The position numbers and the translations under genes are program-made. This document shows, piece by piece, positions 19,763-28,406 of a stretch of DNA of 55,000 nt (position 1 is its first letter; the number at the start of each line of letters is the position of its first letter). A model generated the notes under the pieces. The model saw nothing but the letters and a program-made list of their open reading frames with translations, was not told the DNA's origin and ran no database searches. This stretch comes from Aureibaculum sp. 2308TA14-22 (GTDB lineage Bacteria > Bacteroidota > Bacteroidia > Flavobacteriales > Flavobacteriaceae), in NCBI RefSeq assembly GCF_040538665.1, contig NZ_JBEWXT010000001.1:770001-825000 (forward strand), written 5' to 3'.

Positions 19763-21010
19763 TTAACGTCCAGTCCCTTCACCTTCTTCTGATTCAATAA
19801 TTTCTTCTTCAAACTCTTCCTCAGGTAATTCACCGTTATTTAAGCTTTTTTGTTTGGCTAATACTCGCTCAACATTTTGATAATAACCATCTGAATTTGT
19901 ATCTTCAGATGAGATTTTAGCAAAACCATTTTTGTAGTATTTTAAGGCTCTTTTATAATCATTGCCAGTTTCGTAGTACTGACCAATATAGTAATCACCA
20001 ATTGGAGATTCAGGATATAATCTGTTAATCATTTTACCAAACTCTTCTAAATAAGCTCCATCTTCTTTATCTAGAACAATAGATTCAATGGCAAAAATAT
20101 CTCTTTGTCTAATTTTTAAATTCGCTCCAAAAAGAAATTGAATTTCAACATACTTTTTTTCTACATATTCTATAGCTTCTGCAGGAGACAAATCTGCAAT
20201 ATTGTTTTCAAACTCTTCTTTAGAAATAGAAGAATACATGTCAAAAATATGAGCCATAGCACCTGGAATTGCCTGACCTATTGACGATATATTTGTAGAG
20301 CTATTGAATTCATCGTATTTATACTTAAAATTTTCATTCTCAAAATTTTTAAGCACGTAGTATAAGGTTTCAATACTTTTGCTTTTTTGTTCACCTAAAA
20401 ATTCACCATTGTTTAAATAATAGTAGGTGTGCCTATCCATAGTTGGCACTTTACCTCGAAATAAATCTGCTATATCTTGCGAATATCTTGGGTTTATATT
20501 TACATATGCATTAAATATTGGTGATGGTTCTACCATAAAATAATTGATAAAATTTGCCGTAATAGTATTACCTACAATGGTTCTAAACGGAGAAATTCTA
20601 TAATTACCTTCAATATAACCAATTAGTTCATTTTTGATGAACTTATAAAATTTTGAGCTGGTTTCGGTTAGCATACTATTCAAATCTACAGCACAATCTA
20701 ATTTTCGCTCATTTTTTTGATTTTGAAATATACCAACAACAATTTGTTCGGGTGCCTTATCTTTTGCCGCAAATAATTTAGAATTTGCTACATATATATC
20801 AAAAAGATATTCTGCATCTAATACAATAGCTAAAGGATAAACCCTAGTTGAATCTTGCTGATAAGAATCGGGTACATAAATTTTTAAAGTTCTGGTGCTG
20901 TTTAGCTCGCCACTTAATTCAGATGACTTAAAAGCTTCTAATGAAACGTTCTGTGCAAAGGCATTAAAACTAAATGCTAACACAAGTAATATAGAGTAAA
21001 CTAATTTCAT
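19763..21010 (-). CDS. Esterase-fold (alpha/beta hydrolase) protein lacking the catalytic serine; TPR-like C terminus
   Basis: A 415-residue exported protein. The start is the ATG at 21010, which gives a signal peptide ending 'FNAFAQ' (residue 20); the frame stays open upstream but overlaps menB and is not credible. Residues about 35-290 follow the putative esterase (Esterase D-like) pattern: 'YPLAIVLDAEYLFD', then 'FIKNELIGYIEGNYRISPFRT'. Where the nucleophile elbow GHSxGG should follow, this protein has 'GNTIT' at 147-151, so the serine is replaced by threonine and the glycine after it is lost. Residues about 340-395 look TPR-like ('GDYYIGQYYETGNDYKRALK'). The C-terminal 20 residues are very acidic. 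Probably a non-catalytic or changed enzyme. Confidence 0.75.
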   Translation of the reverse strand: MKLVYSILLVLAFSFNAFAQNVSLEAFKSSELSGELNSTRTLKIYVPDSYQQDSTRVYPLAIVLDAEYLFDIYVANSKLFAAKDKAPEQIVVGIFQNQKNERKLDCAVDLNSMLTETSSKFYKFIKNELIGYIEGNYRISPFRTIVGNTITANFINYFMVEPSPIFNAYVNINPRYSQDIADLFRGKVPTMDRHTYYYLNNGEFLGEQKSKSIETLYYVLKNFENENFKYKYDEFNSSTNISSIGQAIPGAMAHIFDMYSSISKEEFENNIADLSPAEAIEYVEKKYVEIQFLFGANLKIRQRDIFAIESIVLDKEDGAYLEEFGKMINRLYPESPIGDYYIGQYYETGNDYKRALKYYKNGFAKISSEDTNSDGYYQNVERVLAKQKSLNNGELPEEEFEEEIIESEEGEGTGR

Positions 21011-21106
21011 ATTACACAATTTTTGGATTTTTAATCTGGTTAATTTTTTTTCTCTTCCCTTAATTCTATCTTTACAAACGATTAGAATCATATAAAATTG
21101 TAAGCA

Positions 21107-21946
21107 ATGATGAAGCCAAACTGGAAAACAGTTAAAAAATTTACGGATATTACCTATAAAAAATCCAACGGAGTGGCCAGAATAGCCTTTAATAGGCCCG
21201 ATGTTAGGAACGCTTTTCGTCCAAAAACAACAAGCGAATTGTATGATGCTTTTTACGATGCTCAAGAAGACACAAGTATTGGCGTGGTATTGCTTTCTGC
21301 AGAAGGACCTTCATCGAAAGATGGAGTATATTCATTTTGTAGTGGTGGGGATCAAAAAGCGAGAGGGCATCAAGGGTACGTAGGTGAAGATGGTATGCAC
21401 CGCTTAAATATTTTAGAAGTACAACGACTAATTCGATTTATGCCAAAGGCTGTTATTGCTGTTGTTCCCGGCTGGGCTGTTGGAGGCGGGCATAGCCTGC
21501 ATGTAGTTTGTGATTTGACATTGGCAAGTAAAGAACACGCAATTTTTAAACAAACCGATGCAGATGTTACAAGTTTTGATGGTGGTTACGGATCGGCATA
21601 TTTGGCAAAGATGGTGGGGCAGAAAAAAGCACGTGAAATTTTCTTTTTAGGACGTAACTATTCTGCACAAGAAGCTTATGAAATGGGGATGGTAAATGCA
21701 GTAATTCCTCATGATGAACTAGAAGATACAGCTTATCAATGGGCTCAAGAAATTTTGGAAAAATCGCCAACATCCATAAAAATGTTAAAATTTGCTATGA
21801 ACTTAACTGATGATGGTATGGTCGGTCAACAGGTTTTTGCAGGAGAAGCAACACGATTAGCGTATATGACCGATGAAGCCAAAGAGGGGCGTAATGCCTT
21901 TTTAGAAAAACGAAAACCTAATTTTGAAAAAAAATGGATACCGTAA
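21107..21946 (+). CDS. menB: 1,4-dihydroxy-2-naphthoyl-CoA synthase
   Basis: A 279-residue crotonase-fold enzyme that closes the second ring in menaquinone synthesis. Signatures are 'FNRPDVRNAFRPKT', 'SGGDQKARG', 'PGWAVGGGHSLHVVCDLT' and 'DVTSFDGGYGSAYLAKMVG'. Translation may start at the second ATG (21110), as the first two codons are both ATG. The gene is divergent from the esterase-fold gene with 96 bp between the starts. A weak promoter-like TATCTTTA is near 21067. Confidence 0.95.
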   Translation: MMKPNWKTVKKFTDITYKKSNGVARIAFNRPDVRNAFRPKTTSELYDAFYDAQEDTSIGVVLLSAEGPSSKDGVYSFCSGGDQKARGHQGYVGEDGMHRLNILEVQRLIRFMPKAVIAVVPGWAVGGGHSLHVVCDLTLASKEHAIFKQTDADVTSFDGGYGSAYLAKMVGQKKAREIFFLGRNYSAQEAYEMGMVNAVIPHDELEDTAYQWAQEILEKSPTSIKMLKFAMNLTDDGMVGQQVFAGEATRLAYMTDEAKEGRNAFLEKRKPNFEKKWIP

Positions 21947-22023
21947 AATTTTTAAGTCTTAAGCTTGCAGTAGCAGTAAAAACTTTCATTTTTTTTGATT
22001 AATTCAATAACTCATTAATAACT

Positions 22024-22632
22024 ATGAAAATAATTTGCATTGGTAGAAATTATGCCAAACACATAGAAGAATTAGCTAATGAAAAACCGGAAAATCCCGT
22101 AGTTTTTTTAAAGCCCGATTCGGCTATTCTACCTAAAAAAATGCCTTTTTTCAGACCCCCTTTTTCTGACGATATTCATTATGAGGTTGAGGTATTGGTC
22201 AAAATAAATAAAGTGGGCAAACATATTGAAACCAAATTTGCTCATAAATATTACGACGAAATAGGCTTGGGTATAGATTTTACGGCCCGTGATGTTCAAA
22301 CCCAATGTAAAGAGAAAGGACTACCTTGGGAAAAAGCTAAAGCTTTTGATGGTAGTGCTGTGGTAGGACAATTTTACTCTAAAGAACAATTTAACCTTGA
22401 AAATTTACAGTTTCAGTTGGTGAAAAATGAAATTGTTGTTCAAAATGGGAATACGAATGCCATGCTTTGGAAAATTGATGAATTAATTAGTTATGTTTCT
22501 CAGTTTTTTACCTTGAAAAAAGGAGATATTATTTTTACTGGAACTCCTGCGGGAGTTGGCAAGGTGAAAGAGAATGATGTTTTGGTTGGTAAGTTACAAG
22601 ATAATGAAGCGTTTAGCATCAAAATTAAGTAA
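22024..22632 (+). CDS. Fumarylacetoacetate hydrolase-family protein
   Basis: A 202-residue FAH-fold protein. The metal-binding acidic residues are in 'IHYEVEVLVKI' (E-x-E) and 'GIDFTARDVQ' (D), and 'IIFTGTPAGVGKV' is the usual closing motif. Family members act as acylpyruvases, oxaloacetate decarboxylases or hydratases; the substrate cannot be assigned here. Its stop codon is followed directly, with no gap, by the ATG of the CYTH gene, so they are co-translated. Confidence 0.88.
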   Translation: MKIICIGRNYAKHIEELANEKPENPVVFLKPDSAILPKKMPFFRPPFSDDIHYEVEVLVKINKVGKHIETKFAHKYYDEIGLGIDFTARDVQTQCKEKGLPWEKAKAFDGSAVVGQFYSKEQFNLENLQFQLVKNEIVVQNGNTNAMLWKIDELISYVSQFFTLKKGDIIFTGTPAGVGKVKENDVLVGKLQDNEAFSIKIK

Positions 22633-23103
22633 ATGACACTGGAAATTGAACGTAAATTTTTGGTAAATAGTGATGCTTTTAAAAAAGAAGCCTTTAAAAA
22701 TAAAAAGATTATTCAAGGGTTTTTATCTTCTGTTCCAGAACGAACCGTTCGAGTTCGAATTATTGGTGAAAAGGGTTTTTTAACTGTTAAGGGATTGGGA
22801 AACACTTCTGGGACTACAAGGTACGAGTGGGAAAAAGAAATTTCTTTAAGAGATGCAACGGATTTGCTAAAAATCTGTGAGCCAGGTGTTATTGATAAAA
22901 CCAGATATTATGTAAAATCTGGAGATCATACATTTGAGGTCGATGAATTTTATGGAGAAAACAAAGGATTAATTATAGCAGAAATAGAACTACTTTCAGA
23001 AGATGAAAGCCATGAAAAACCCAATTGGTTGGGTCAAGAAGTAACAGGAATTACAAAATATTATAATTCTTCATTAATAAAAAAACCTTATAAAAATTGG
23101 TAG
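22633..23103 (+). CDS. CYTH domain protein
   Basis: A 156-residue CYTH (adenylate cyclase/thiamine triphosphatase) fold protein. The signature ExExK is 'EIERK' at residues 4-8, and alternating charged strands such as 'TVRVRIIGEKGFLTVKG' and 'YEWEKEI' supply the tunnel residues. 'FEVDEFYGENKGLIIAEIEL' is typical of short bacterial members, which usually hydrolyse triphosphates (inorganic triphosphate or ThTP). It follows the FAH gene immediately and ends at a convergent junction with the aminotransferase gene. Confidence 0.9.
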   Translation: MTLEIERKFLVNSDAFKKEAFKNKKIIQGFLSSVPERTVRVRIIGEKGFLTVKGLGNTSGTTRYEWEKEISLRDATDLLKICEPGVIDKTRYYVKSGDHTFEVDEFYGENKGLIIAEIELLSEDESHEKPNWLGQEVTGITKYYNSSLIKKPYKNW

Positions 23104-23215
23104 TCAGTGTCCTGAAGTGTCGGAAGAAAGCTCCTCATTTACAAAATTTAAATAAGTTTCTAAGCCGATCAACCTGACAGTCATAAAACTTTTTTTCTGA
23201 GCTAAATAATACTGA

Positions 23216-24031
23216 TTAAATATTAATTTCGTTCAAACAAAATGTTTTAAATTGTGTATGCAACGCTTTGTAGACGGGGCCAATTTTTCCGTTGCCTATT
23301 GATTTTTCGTCAATTTGCACAACGGGCATCAATTCTTTGCTAGAACTTGTTATAAATACTTCGTCCGCATGGTACAATTCATCTAACGTTATAGTTGTCA
23401 AACTAATTGAAGGCTGAAGCTCTAACAGTTTTTTACGGGTAATACCTTCTAGAACGTTGGCTGTTGGAGTTGCTATTTTTCCCTTTTTCACGCAAAAAAC
23501 ATTGGAACGTGATGTTTCGGTAACATAATCGGTATGATACAGCACATCGGTGGCACCAGCTTCCTTTAACTCCTGATGCAGCATTTGGGGAAAGAAATAG
23601 TCCGTACTTTTTATGTTGGGAAAGGCCCTTTGGTATTTTTTACTGATAAGTTTAATTCCTTCGATATAATTATTAGGATTGTTTGCCTCTAAAACACCTG
23701 ATAAAATAATCAATGTAGAAGATGATAAGGAACCAAAATTCAATGAAGTCCCTGCCGTTAAGGTTATTCTTATAAAACCGTGTTGGACATTATTGATGTT
23801 TTGCAGTTCTAAAACTTTTTGACGCAATTCATCTTTTGTATATGGGTTTGGTATTTTAGAAAGTTGAATGGAATTTATAAACCGCTTTAAATGATCTTCT
23901 AAAAAACGAAATTCACTATTGATGATCCTAAAAAAATCGAAAACAGCATAACCTCTATTTAAGCCAAGATCGTAAGCACTTATTTGTGCAGTATCACAAT
24001 CAATCAGGGTATCGTTTATATAGCCTTTCAC
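23216..24031 (-). CDS. Class IV aminotransferase-fold PLP enzyme
   Basis: A 271-residue fold-type IV PLP enzyme. The cofactor lysine is K141 in 'NIKSTDY', and E172 in 'VTETSRSN' should contact the pyridine nitrogen. 'SAYDLGLNRGYAVFDFFR' near residue 18 is the usual N-terminal signature. The family includes branched-chain and D-amino acid aminotransferases and aminodeoxychorismate lyase (PabC); the small size and lone position do not decide among them. Its ATG is two bases after the rny stop, so it may be the last gene of the zapA-rny transcript. Confidence 0.85.
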   Translation of the reverse strand: MKGYINDTLIDCDTAQISAYDLGLNRGYAVFDFFRIINSEFRFLEDHLKRFINSIQLSKIPNPYTKDELRQKVLELQNINNVQHGFIRITLTAGTSLNFGSLSSSTLIILSGVLEANNPNNYIEGIKLISKKYQRAFPNIKSTDYFFPQMLHQELKEAGATDVLYHTDYVTETSRSNVFCVKKGKIATPTANVLEGITRKKLLELQPSISLTTITLDELYHADEVFITSSSKELMPVVQIDEKSIGNGKIGPVYKALHTQFKTFCLNEINI

Positions 24032-24033
24032 AT

Positions 24034-25602
24034 TTACTTTGCAATATTCACAGCTCGGGTTTCTCTAATCACGGTTACACGAACCTGACCAGGATAAGTC
24101 ATGTCATTTTGAATTTTTTGCGAAATGTTAAATGAAAGCTCTGATGCTTTAATATCATCAACTTTTTCACTTTCTACGATAACACGCAACTCTCTACCTG
24201 CTTGGATTGCATAAGCTTTTTGAACACCAGAAAATCCAAATGCAACATTTTCTAAATCTTTTAAACGTTGAATGTATGAGTCTAATACTTGTCGTCTTGC
24301 ACCCGGTCTTGCACCAGAAATAGCATCACAAACTTGAACAATTGGAGCAAACAACGATTTCATTTCTATCTCATCGTGGTGTGCACCAATGGCATTGCAA
24401 ACATCAGGTTTTTCTCCATATTTTTGAGCCCATTCCATACCCAACAGAGCATGTGGTAACTCACTTTCAGTTTCAGGTACTTTACCAATATCGTGTAACA
24501 ATCCAGCTCTTTTGGCCACTTTAGGGTTCAAACCTAATTCGGCCGCCATTAAGGCACAAAGGTTTGCCACTTCTCGCGAGTGTTGTAATAAATTTTGACC
24601 GTAAGAAGAACGGTATTTCATTCTCCCAACTACTTTTATTAATTCTGGATGAAGACCATGAATACCTAAATCAATTACCGTCCGCTTACCAACCTCAACA
24701 ATTTCTTGATTGATTTCTTTTGATGTTTTGGCGACAATTTCTTCAACACGAGCTGGGTGAATTCTACCATCGGTTACCAATTTATGCAAGGATAACCTAG
24801 CAATTTCTCTACGTATAGGATCAAAACAAGAAAGAATTATCGCTTCTGGTGTATCATCAACAATAATCTCCACACCCGTGGCGGATTCCAACGCCCTAAT
24901 ATTTCGTCCTTCTCTACCAATAATTCTACCTTTAACATCGTCCGATTCCAAATTAAAAACAGACACACAATTTTCAACTGTTTCTTCAACACCCACACGC
25001 TGTATAGTACTTAAAATAATCTTTTTCGCTTCGTTTTGTGCAGTAAGTTTAGCTTCTTCAAGGGTGTCTTGAATATAGCTCATAGCATCAGTTTTGGCTT
25101 CCTCTCGTAATGAAGTGACTAATTCTTTTTTGGCTTCCTCAGCGGAAAGGCCAGATATAACCTCTAAATGCTCAACGTGCTTTTTATGCAGTTTTTCAGC
25201 TTCTTTTTGTTTCTTTTCCAAAAATTCGACTCTGTAATCGTAATCCGAAACTTTTTCTTCTAATCTTTTATTGAGTTTATTAGTTTTATCAAGTTCTTGA
25301 GCTACTTTAGATTCCTTTTCGCGAATCCTTTTTTCTGCTTCTGAAACTTTTCTGTCCCTACTCAAAATCACCTTTTCATGCTCAGCCTTTAATTCGATAA
25401 ACTTCTCTTTTGCCTGAAGTACTTTGTCCTTTTTTAATACCTCAGCATCTGTTTTTGCTGTTTTAATTATCGACGAGGCTTGCTTTTTTGCATCTTTTAA
25501 AATAGCTGAAGCTTTGTTTTTCTCAAGAGTTTTGGCAATTATAAAGCCGATAATCAAACCTACTACAATACCAATTATAATTGGTAATATCATTCCATCC
25601 AT
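24034..25602 (-). CDS. rny: Ribonuclease Y
   Basis: A 522-residue membrane-anchored endoribonuclease that starts mRNA decay. Layout: N-terminal membrane helix (about 5-24), a long coiled coil (about 30-190), a KH RNA-binding domain with '[15 protein letters not shown]' (near 225-240), and an HD metal-binding domain with 'AGLLHDIGK' (near 365-375). The end 'AVNIAK' fits the family. The 6S RNA and zapA lie upstream in the same direction. Confidence 0.95.
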   Translation of the reverse strand: MDGMILPIIIGIVVGLIIGFIIAKTLEKNKASAILKDAKKQASSIIKTAKTDAEVLKKDKVLQAKEKFIELKAEHEKVILSRDRKVSEAEKRIREKESKVAQELDKTNKLNKRLEEKVSDYDYRVEFLEKKQKEAEKLHKKHVEHLEVISGLSAEEAKKELVTSLREEAKTDAMSYIQDTLEEAKLTAQNEAKKIILSTIQRVGVEETVENCVSVFNLESDDVKGRIIGREGRNIRALESATGVEIIVDDTPEAIILSCFDPIRREIARLSLHKLVTDGRIHPARVEEIVAKTSKEINQEIVEVGKRTVIDLGIHGLHPELIKVVGRMKYRSSYGQNLLQHSREVANLCALMAAELGLNPKVAKRAGLLHDIGKVPETESELPHALLGMEWAQKYGEKPDVCNAIGAHHDEIEMKSLFAPIVQVCDAISGARPGARRQVLDSYIQRLKDLENVAFGFSGVQKAYAIQAGRELRVIVESEKVDDIKASELSFNISQKIQNDMTYPGQVRVTVIRETRAVNIAK

Positions 25603-25671
25603 TGTTTTAGTTTTAGTTTTTGGTAAATTGGTGTTATTAAACTCACCTCTGCAAACAGAAATGAATCCATA

Positions 25672-25851
25672 AAAAAAGCCTACATCTAGAAAGGTTTTTT
25701 AAACTCCTTGTAAGACAAGTTTAGGGCTAACCGGCTGATCAAGGATCCGCTGAAATGCTGAAACAGCAAATACGGCGTGCTTTACTAGCTTAGACTCACC
25801 CTTTTTAAAAAAATAATGTTGAGTTTAATGAACAAATAACTAAATGTAGGC
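25672..25851 (-). ncRNA. ssrS: 6S RNA (candidate)
   Basis: Between zapA and rny lies a structured stretch of about 180 nt on the minus strand. Its ends pair: 25851-25840 with 25689-25678 as a 12-bp stem with one G-U pair, followed by a seven-T tract (25677-25671). Inside, a 5-bp hairpin (CTTGT/ACAAG around 25705-25720), a GCTG/CAGC hairpin and A/T-rich unpaired strands suit the long rod with central bubble typical of 6S RNA. Size and position downstream of zapA match ssrS in E. coli and in annotated Bacteroidota genomes. The assignment relies on synteny and fold by eye; no covariance search was possible. No TAnnTTTG match was found before it, so it may be cut from the zapA transcript. Confidence 0.7.
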
Positions 25852-25878
25852 AGTAATTGTTATATTTTAAAGAACGTA

Positions 25879-26169
25879 TTATAAATGAGCATCTAAGGCA
25901 ACACTCATCTCTATTAATTTTTTTTCTATTTCTTCTCCATCTTGGTCATTATAAATACTTTTTACTTCTTGTAACGATGCAAATTGCAGTGCACACATTG
26001 CTAAAACATCTTGTTTATCTCTAACTTCATAATTCTCTTCAAAACGCTTTATCAAATCGTTTATTTTTTTTACAGCTTTTCTAACCCCTTCTTCTTCACC
26101 CTCGCTATTTATCGTTAATGGATAAACTCTGTCTCCAATAGTTACCTTAATCTTTAACTTCTCTTCCAT
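25879..26169 (-). CDS. zapA: Cell division protein ZapA
   Basis: A 96-residue ZapA-family protein, a small FtsZ-bundling factor at the division ring. 'KIKVTIGDRVYPLTIN' at the N terminus and 'GVRKAVKKINDLIKRFEE' form the head domain; a C-terminal helix completes the coiled coil. It starts 5 bp after the stop of a small coiled-coil gene. Confidence 0.9.
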   Translation of the reverse strand: MEEKLKIKVTIGDRVYPLTINSEGEEEGVRKAVKKINDLIKRFEENYEVRDKQDVLAMCALQFASLQEVKSIYNDQDGEEIEKKLIEMSVALDAHL

Positions 26170-26174
26170 TGGTT

Positions 26175-26465
26175 TTACTCACTTAGCTGCAATATGCACT
26201 TATCAATTTCTCGTATTAATGTATTTATTTTCAATTTGGTTGTATGTTTATCTTCTTTGCTGCCTACCATCGCATTTGCAACCCTTAATGATTCGTATTT
26301 ATTTTCAATAGCACTTATAGATTCTTGCCCTTTTTGAACTTCTTGAACTAATTTTTCACTTTTCTCCAACAGTTGTTGGTTTTCTATCTTCAATAATTCG
26401 TACTTGGTCAGTAAGTTTTCTAACTTACCTTGCAGGGAATCAACTATTTCTAAAACGTTACTCAT
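26175..26465 (-). CDS. Small coiled-coil protein upstream of zapA
   Basis: A 96-residue protein that is almost one continuous coiled coil (about residues 5-75: heptads such as 'LENLLTKYELLKIENQQLLEKSEKLVQEVQ'-like leucine spacing), with no signal peptide. It is co-transcribed with zapA from the promoter at 26494-26524. Its position and build suggest a division-linked partner similar in shape to ZapB, but I cannot show homology. Confidence 0.75.
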   Translation of the reverse strand: MSNVLEIVDSLQGKLENLLTKYELLKIENQQLLEKSEKLVQEVQKGQESISAIENKYESLRVANAMVGSKEDKHTTKLKINTLIREIDKCILQLSE

Positions 26466-26493
26466 TAAATACAGAGATTCTAAACATTACCAA

Positions 26494-26524
26494 CAAATTT
26501 AGTATTCTATTTAGAATTAACCAA
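26494..26524 (-). promoter_or_regulatory. Promoter of the coiled-coil/zapA/ssrS/rny unit
   Basis: On the minus strand, TTG (26524-26522) is followed after 20 bases by TAAATTTG (26501-26494). This agrees well with the Bacteroidota -33/-7 consensus. The start codon lies 28 bases further on. Confidence 0.7.
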
Positions 26525-26623
26525 GATTTTTTAAACTATTATTAAATATTAACGTTAAAGTTTTGACAATTAACACATTAATCAACGTTATGCATAATAT
26601 TTTTTAATTCAATCTTGAATGAT

Positions 26624-26631
26624 TATTTTTG
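26624..26631 (+). promoter_or_regulatory. Candidate -7 promoter element for the M23 gene
   Basis: TATTTTTG matches TAnnTTTG and ends only 8 bases before the ATG at 26640, so the mRNA would be leaderless or nearly so. It excludes the alternative upstream ATG at 26619 if real. No clear -33 element. Confidence 0.4.
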
Positions 26632-26639
26632 CCGCTATC

Positions 26640-28328
26640 ATGAGAAAAATATTTTTAACTACACTACTTTTTTTTGTTATACACCAAGGGTTTACACAGG
26701 CTAATTATCCTAAAAACTATTTTAGAAGCCCTTTAGAAGTACCTCTAATTTTGTCAGGTACTTTTGGCGAGTTACGTAGCAATCATTTTCATGGAGGGTT
26801 AGATATTAAAACACAACAACGCGAAGGATTGGATGTTGTAGGTATTGCAGACGGATATGTTTCTCGAATAAAAATACAACATTGGGGCTACGGTAAAGCC
26901 TTATATGTTAAGCACCCTAACGGATACACTTCTGTTTATGGGCATTTAAAGAAGTTTTCTCCTGAAATTGAGGCCTATGTTAAAAAGCAACAATATGCGA
27001 AAAAAAGCTATACTATAGAGTTGTTCCCTAAAGCTAACGCACTAAAAGTTGAAAAAGGAAAATTGATTGCTTACAGTGGTAATTCCGGTAGTTCGGGAGG
27101 CCCCCATGTGCATTTTGAGATTCGCGATGGCAATTCCAAGCCTATAAACCCTATGTTTTTTGGTATTGACATCCCAGATTCTCAAAACCCTTTAATTAGG
27201 GCAGGTGTGGTATATTCTTTTGGAGATTCTACGCATGTTGATGGTACCAATGCTTTAAAAGAACTAATTATCAAAAATAAAAATGGAAACTTAGTAGCAA
27301 ACCCCATAGAAGCCTATGGTAAAATAGGTATTGGCGTAAACGCTGTTGACAAATTGGATGGAGCACTAAATAACAATGGTATTTTTAACCTAAGGATGAC
27401 GGTTAATGGTAAAAAAGTATATGAACACGAAGTAAATACCTTTAGTTTTGCCGAAACAAGGTATCTTAACACCTTGATAGATTATGAAAGGTATCACAAA
27501 AAAAGGCAAAAAATCCAAAAATGTTTTGTAGAGCCTTCCAACAAACTAAGTATTTATAAAGCTCTGGAAAATAATGGCTATGTAACCATTGAAGGTGGGT
27601 TATCTTATAATATCGAAGTTATTGCTAAAGATTTTAAAGGGAACTCAACCAAACTTATTATTCCCGTTAAAGGTAAAAAAGCAGATAAAATTGTAAAAGA
27701 AGAAATCAAAAAAACACCGCATTTTTTCAGGGCTAATGAATTTAATAAGCTCAACAAAGAAAACGTTAGTGTGGCCTTTCCTAAAAACAGTTTTTACAAG
27801 GACATTTATTTTGATTTTAATTACGACGGTAGAATTGCCAAATTACATAATGGTGGCATCCCTTTGCATCGCAATTTTACCTTGACTTTTGATATTTCCA
27901 ACCATCCTGCCAAGGATAAAAGCCAGGTTATTATAACCTCTATTAATAAAAAAGAGAAGCTTTCCTATGCTTCGACCAGACGTAAAAACAATAAAATTTA
28001 TACGTTAAGCAGAAGTTTGGGCAATTATACTTTAGCAATTGACTCTATAGCTCCAAAAGTAAAACCTGTTAATTTTAAAAATAAACAATGGTTATCTAAT
28101 TACAGGTATTTAAAACTAAAGATTACCGATAATTTATCTGGAATCAAATCGTATAGAGGAGAAATTAATGGTAAATGGGTATTATTTGAATACGAACCGA
28201 AAAAAAACTTGTTAACTTACGATTTTAACGACGGTAAATTAGAAGGTAAAAAACACGAATTAAAACTGACGGTAGTTGACAATGTAAACAATACTAATGT
28301 GTATATTGCAACGTTTAATACTAAATAG
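26640..28328 (+). CDS. M23-family metallopeptidase (LytM/lysostaphin-type)
   Basis: A 562-residue exported protein. The start at 26640 gives a compact signal peptide ending 'QGFTQ' (residue 20). The M23 domain is near the N terminus (about 35-190): H51 and D55 in 'HFHGGLD', the segment 'GYTSVYGHL', and H156/H158 in 'PHVHFEI' complete the zinc site. These enzymes cut peptidoglycan cross-links. The remaining 370 residues are beta-rich and may be a scaffold or substrate-binding region. It is followed by a TonB-dependent receptor gene in the same direction. Confidence 0.88.
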   Translation: MRKIFLTTLLFFVIHQGFTQANYPKNYFRSPLEVPLILSGTFGELRSNHFHGGLDIKTQQREGLDVVGIADGYVSRIKIQHWGYGKALYVKHPNGYTSVYGHLKKFSPEIEAYVKKQQYAKKSYTIELFPKANALKVEKGKLIAYSGNSGSSGGPHVHFEIRDGNSKPINPMFFGIDIPDSQNPLIRAGVVYSFGDSTHVDGTNALKELIIKNKNGNLVANPIEAYGKIGIGVNAVDKLDGALNNNGIFNLRMTVNGKKVYEHEVNTFSFAETRYLNTLIDYERYHKKRQKIQKCFVEPSNKLSIYKALENNGYVTIEGGLSYNIEVIAKDFKGNSTKLIIPVKGKKADKIVKEEIKKTPHFFRANEFNKLNKENVSVAFPKNSFYKDIYFDFNYDGRIAKLHNGGIPLHRNFTLTFDISNHPAKDKSQVIITSINKKEKLSYASTRRKNNKIYTLSRSLGNYTLAIDSIAPKVKPVNFKNKQWLSNYRYLKLKITDNLSGIKSYRGEINGKWVLFEYEPKKNLLTYDFNDGKLEGKKHELKLTVVDNVNNTNVYIATFNTK

Positions 28329-28406
28329 AAAGCCCACCCATCCCGATGATTTTTGGGACTCCAACATGGAGGGAGTTTCATGAGATAATAAAGAAACCGT
28401 TGACCA

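Noticed and set aside
21011-21265. An 85-residue N-terminal extension of the esterase-fold gene.
   Set aside because: It would overlap the divergent menB start, has no family resemblance, and the internal ATG at 21010 starts a proper signal peptide.
28329-28406. Small inverted repeats between the M23 gene and the TonB receptor, considered as a terminator.
   Set aside because: The stems are short and imperfect and there is no T tract; both genes read in the same direction.
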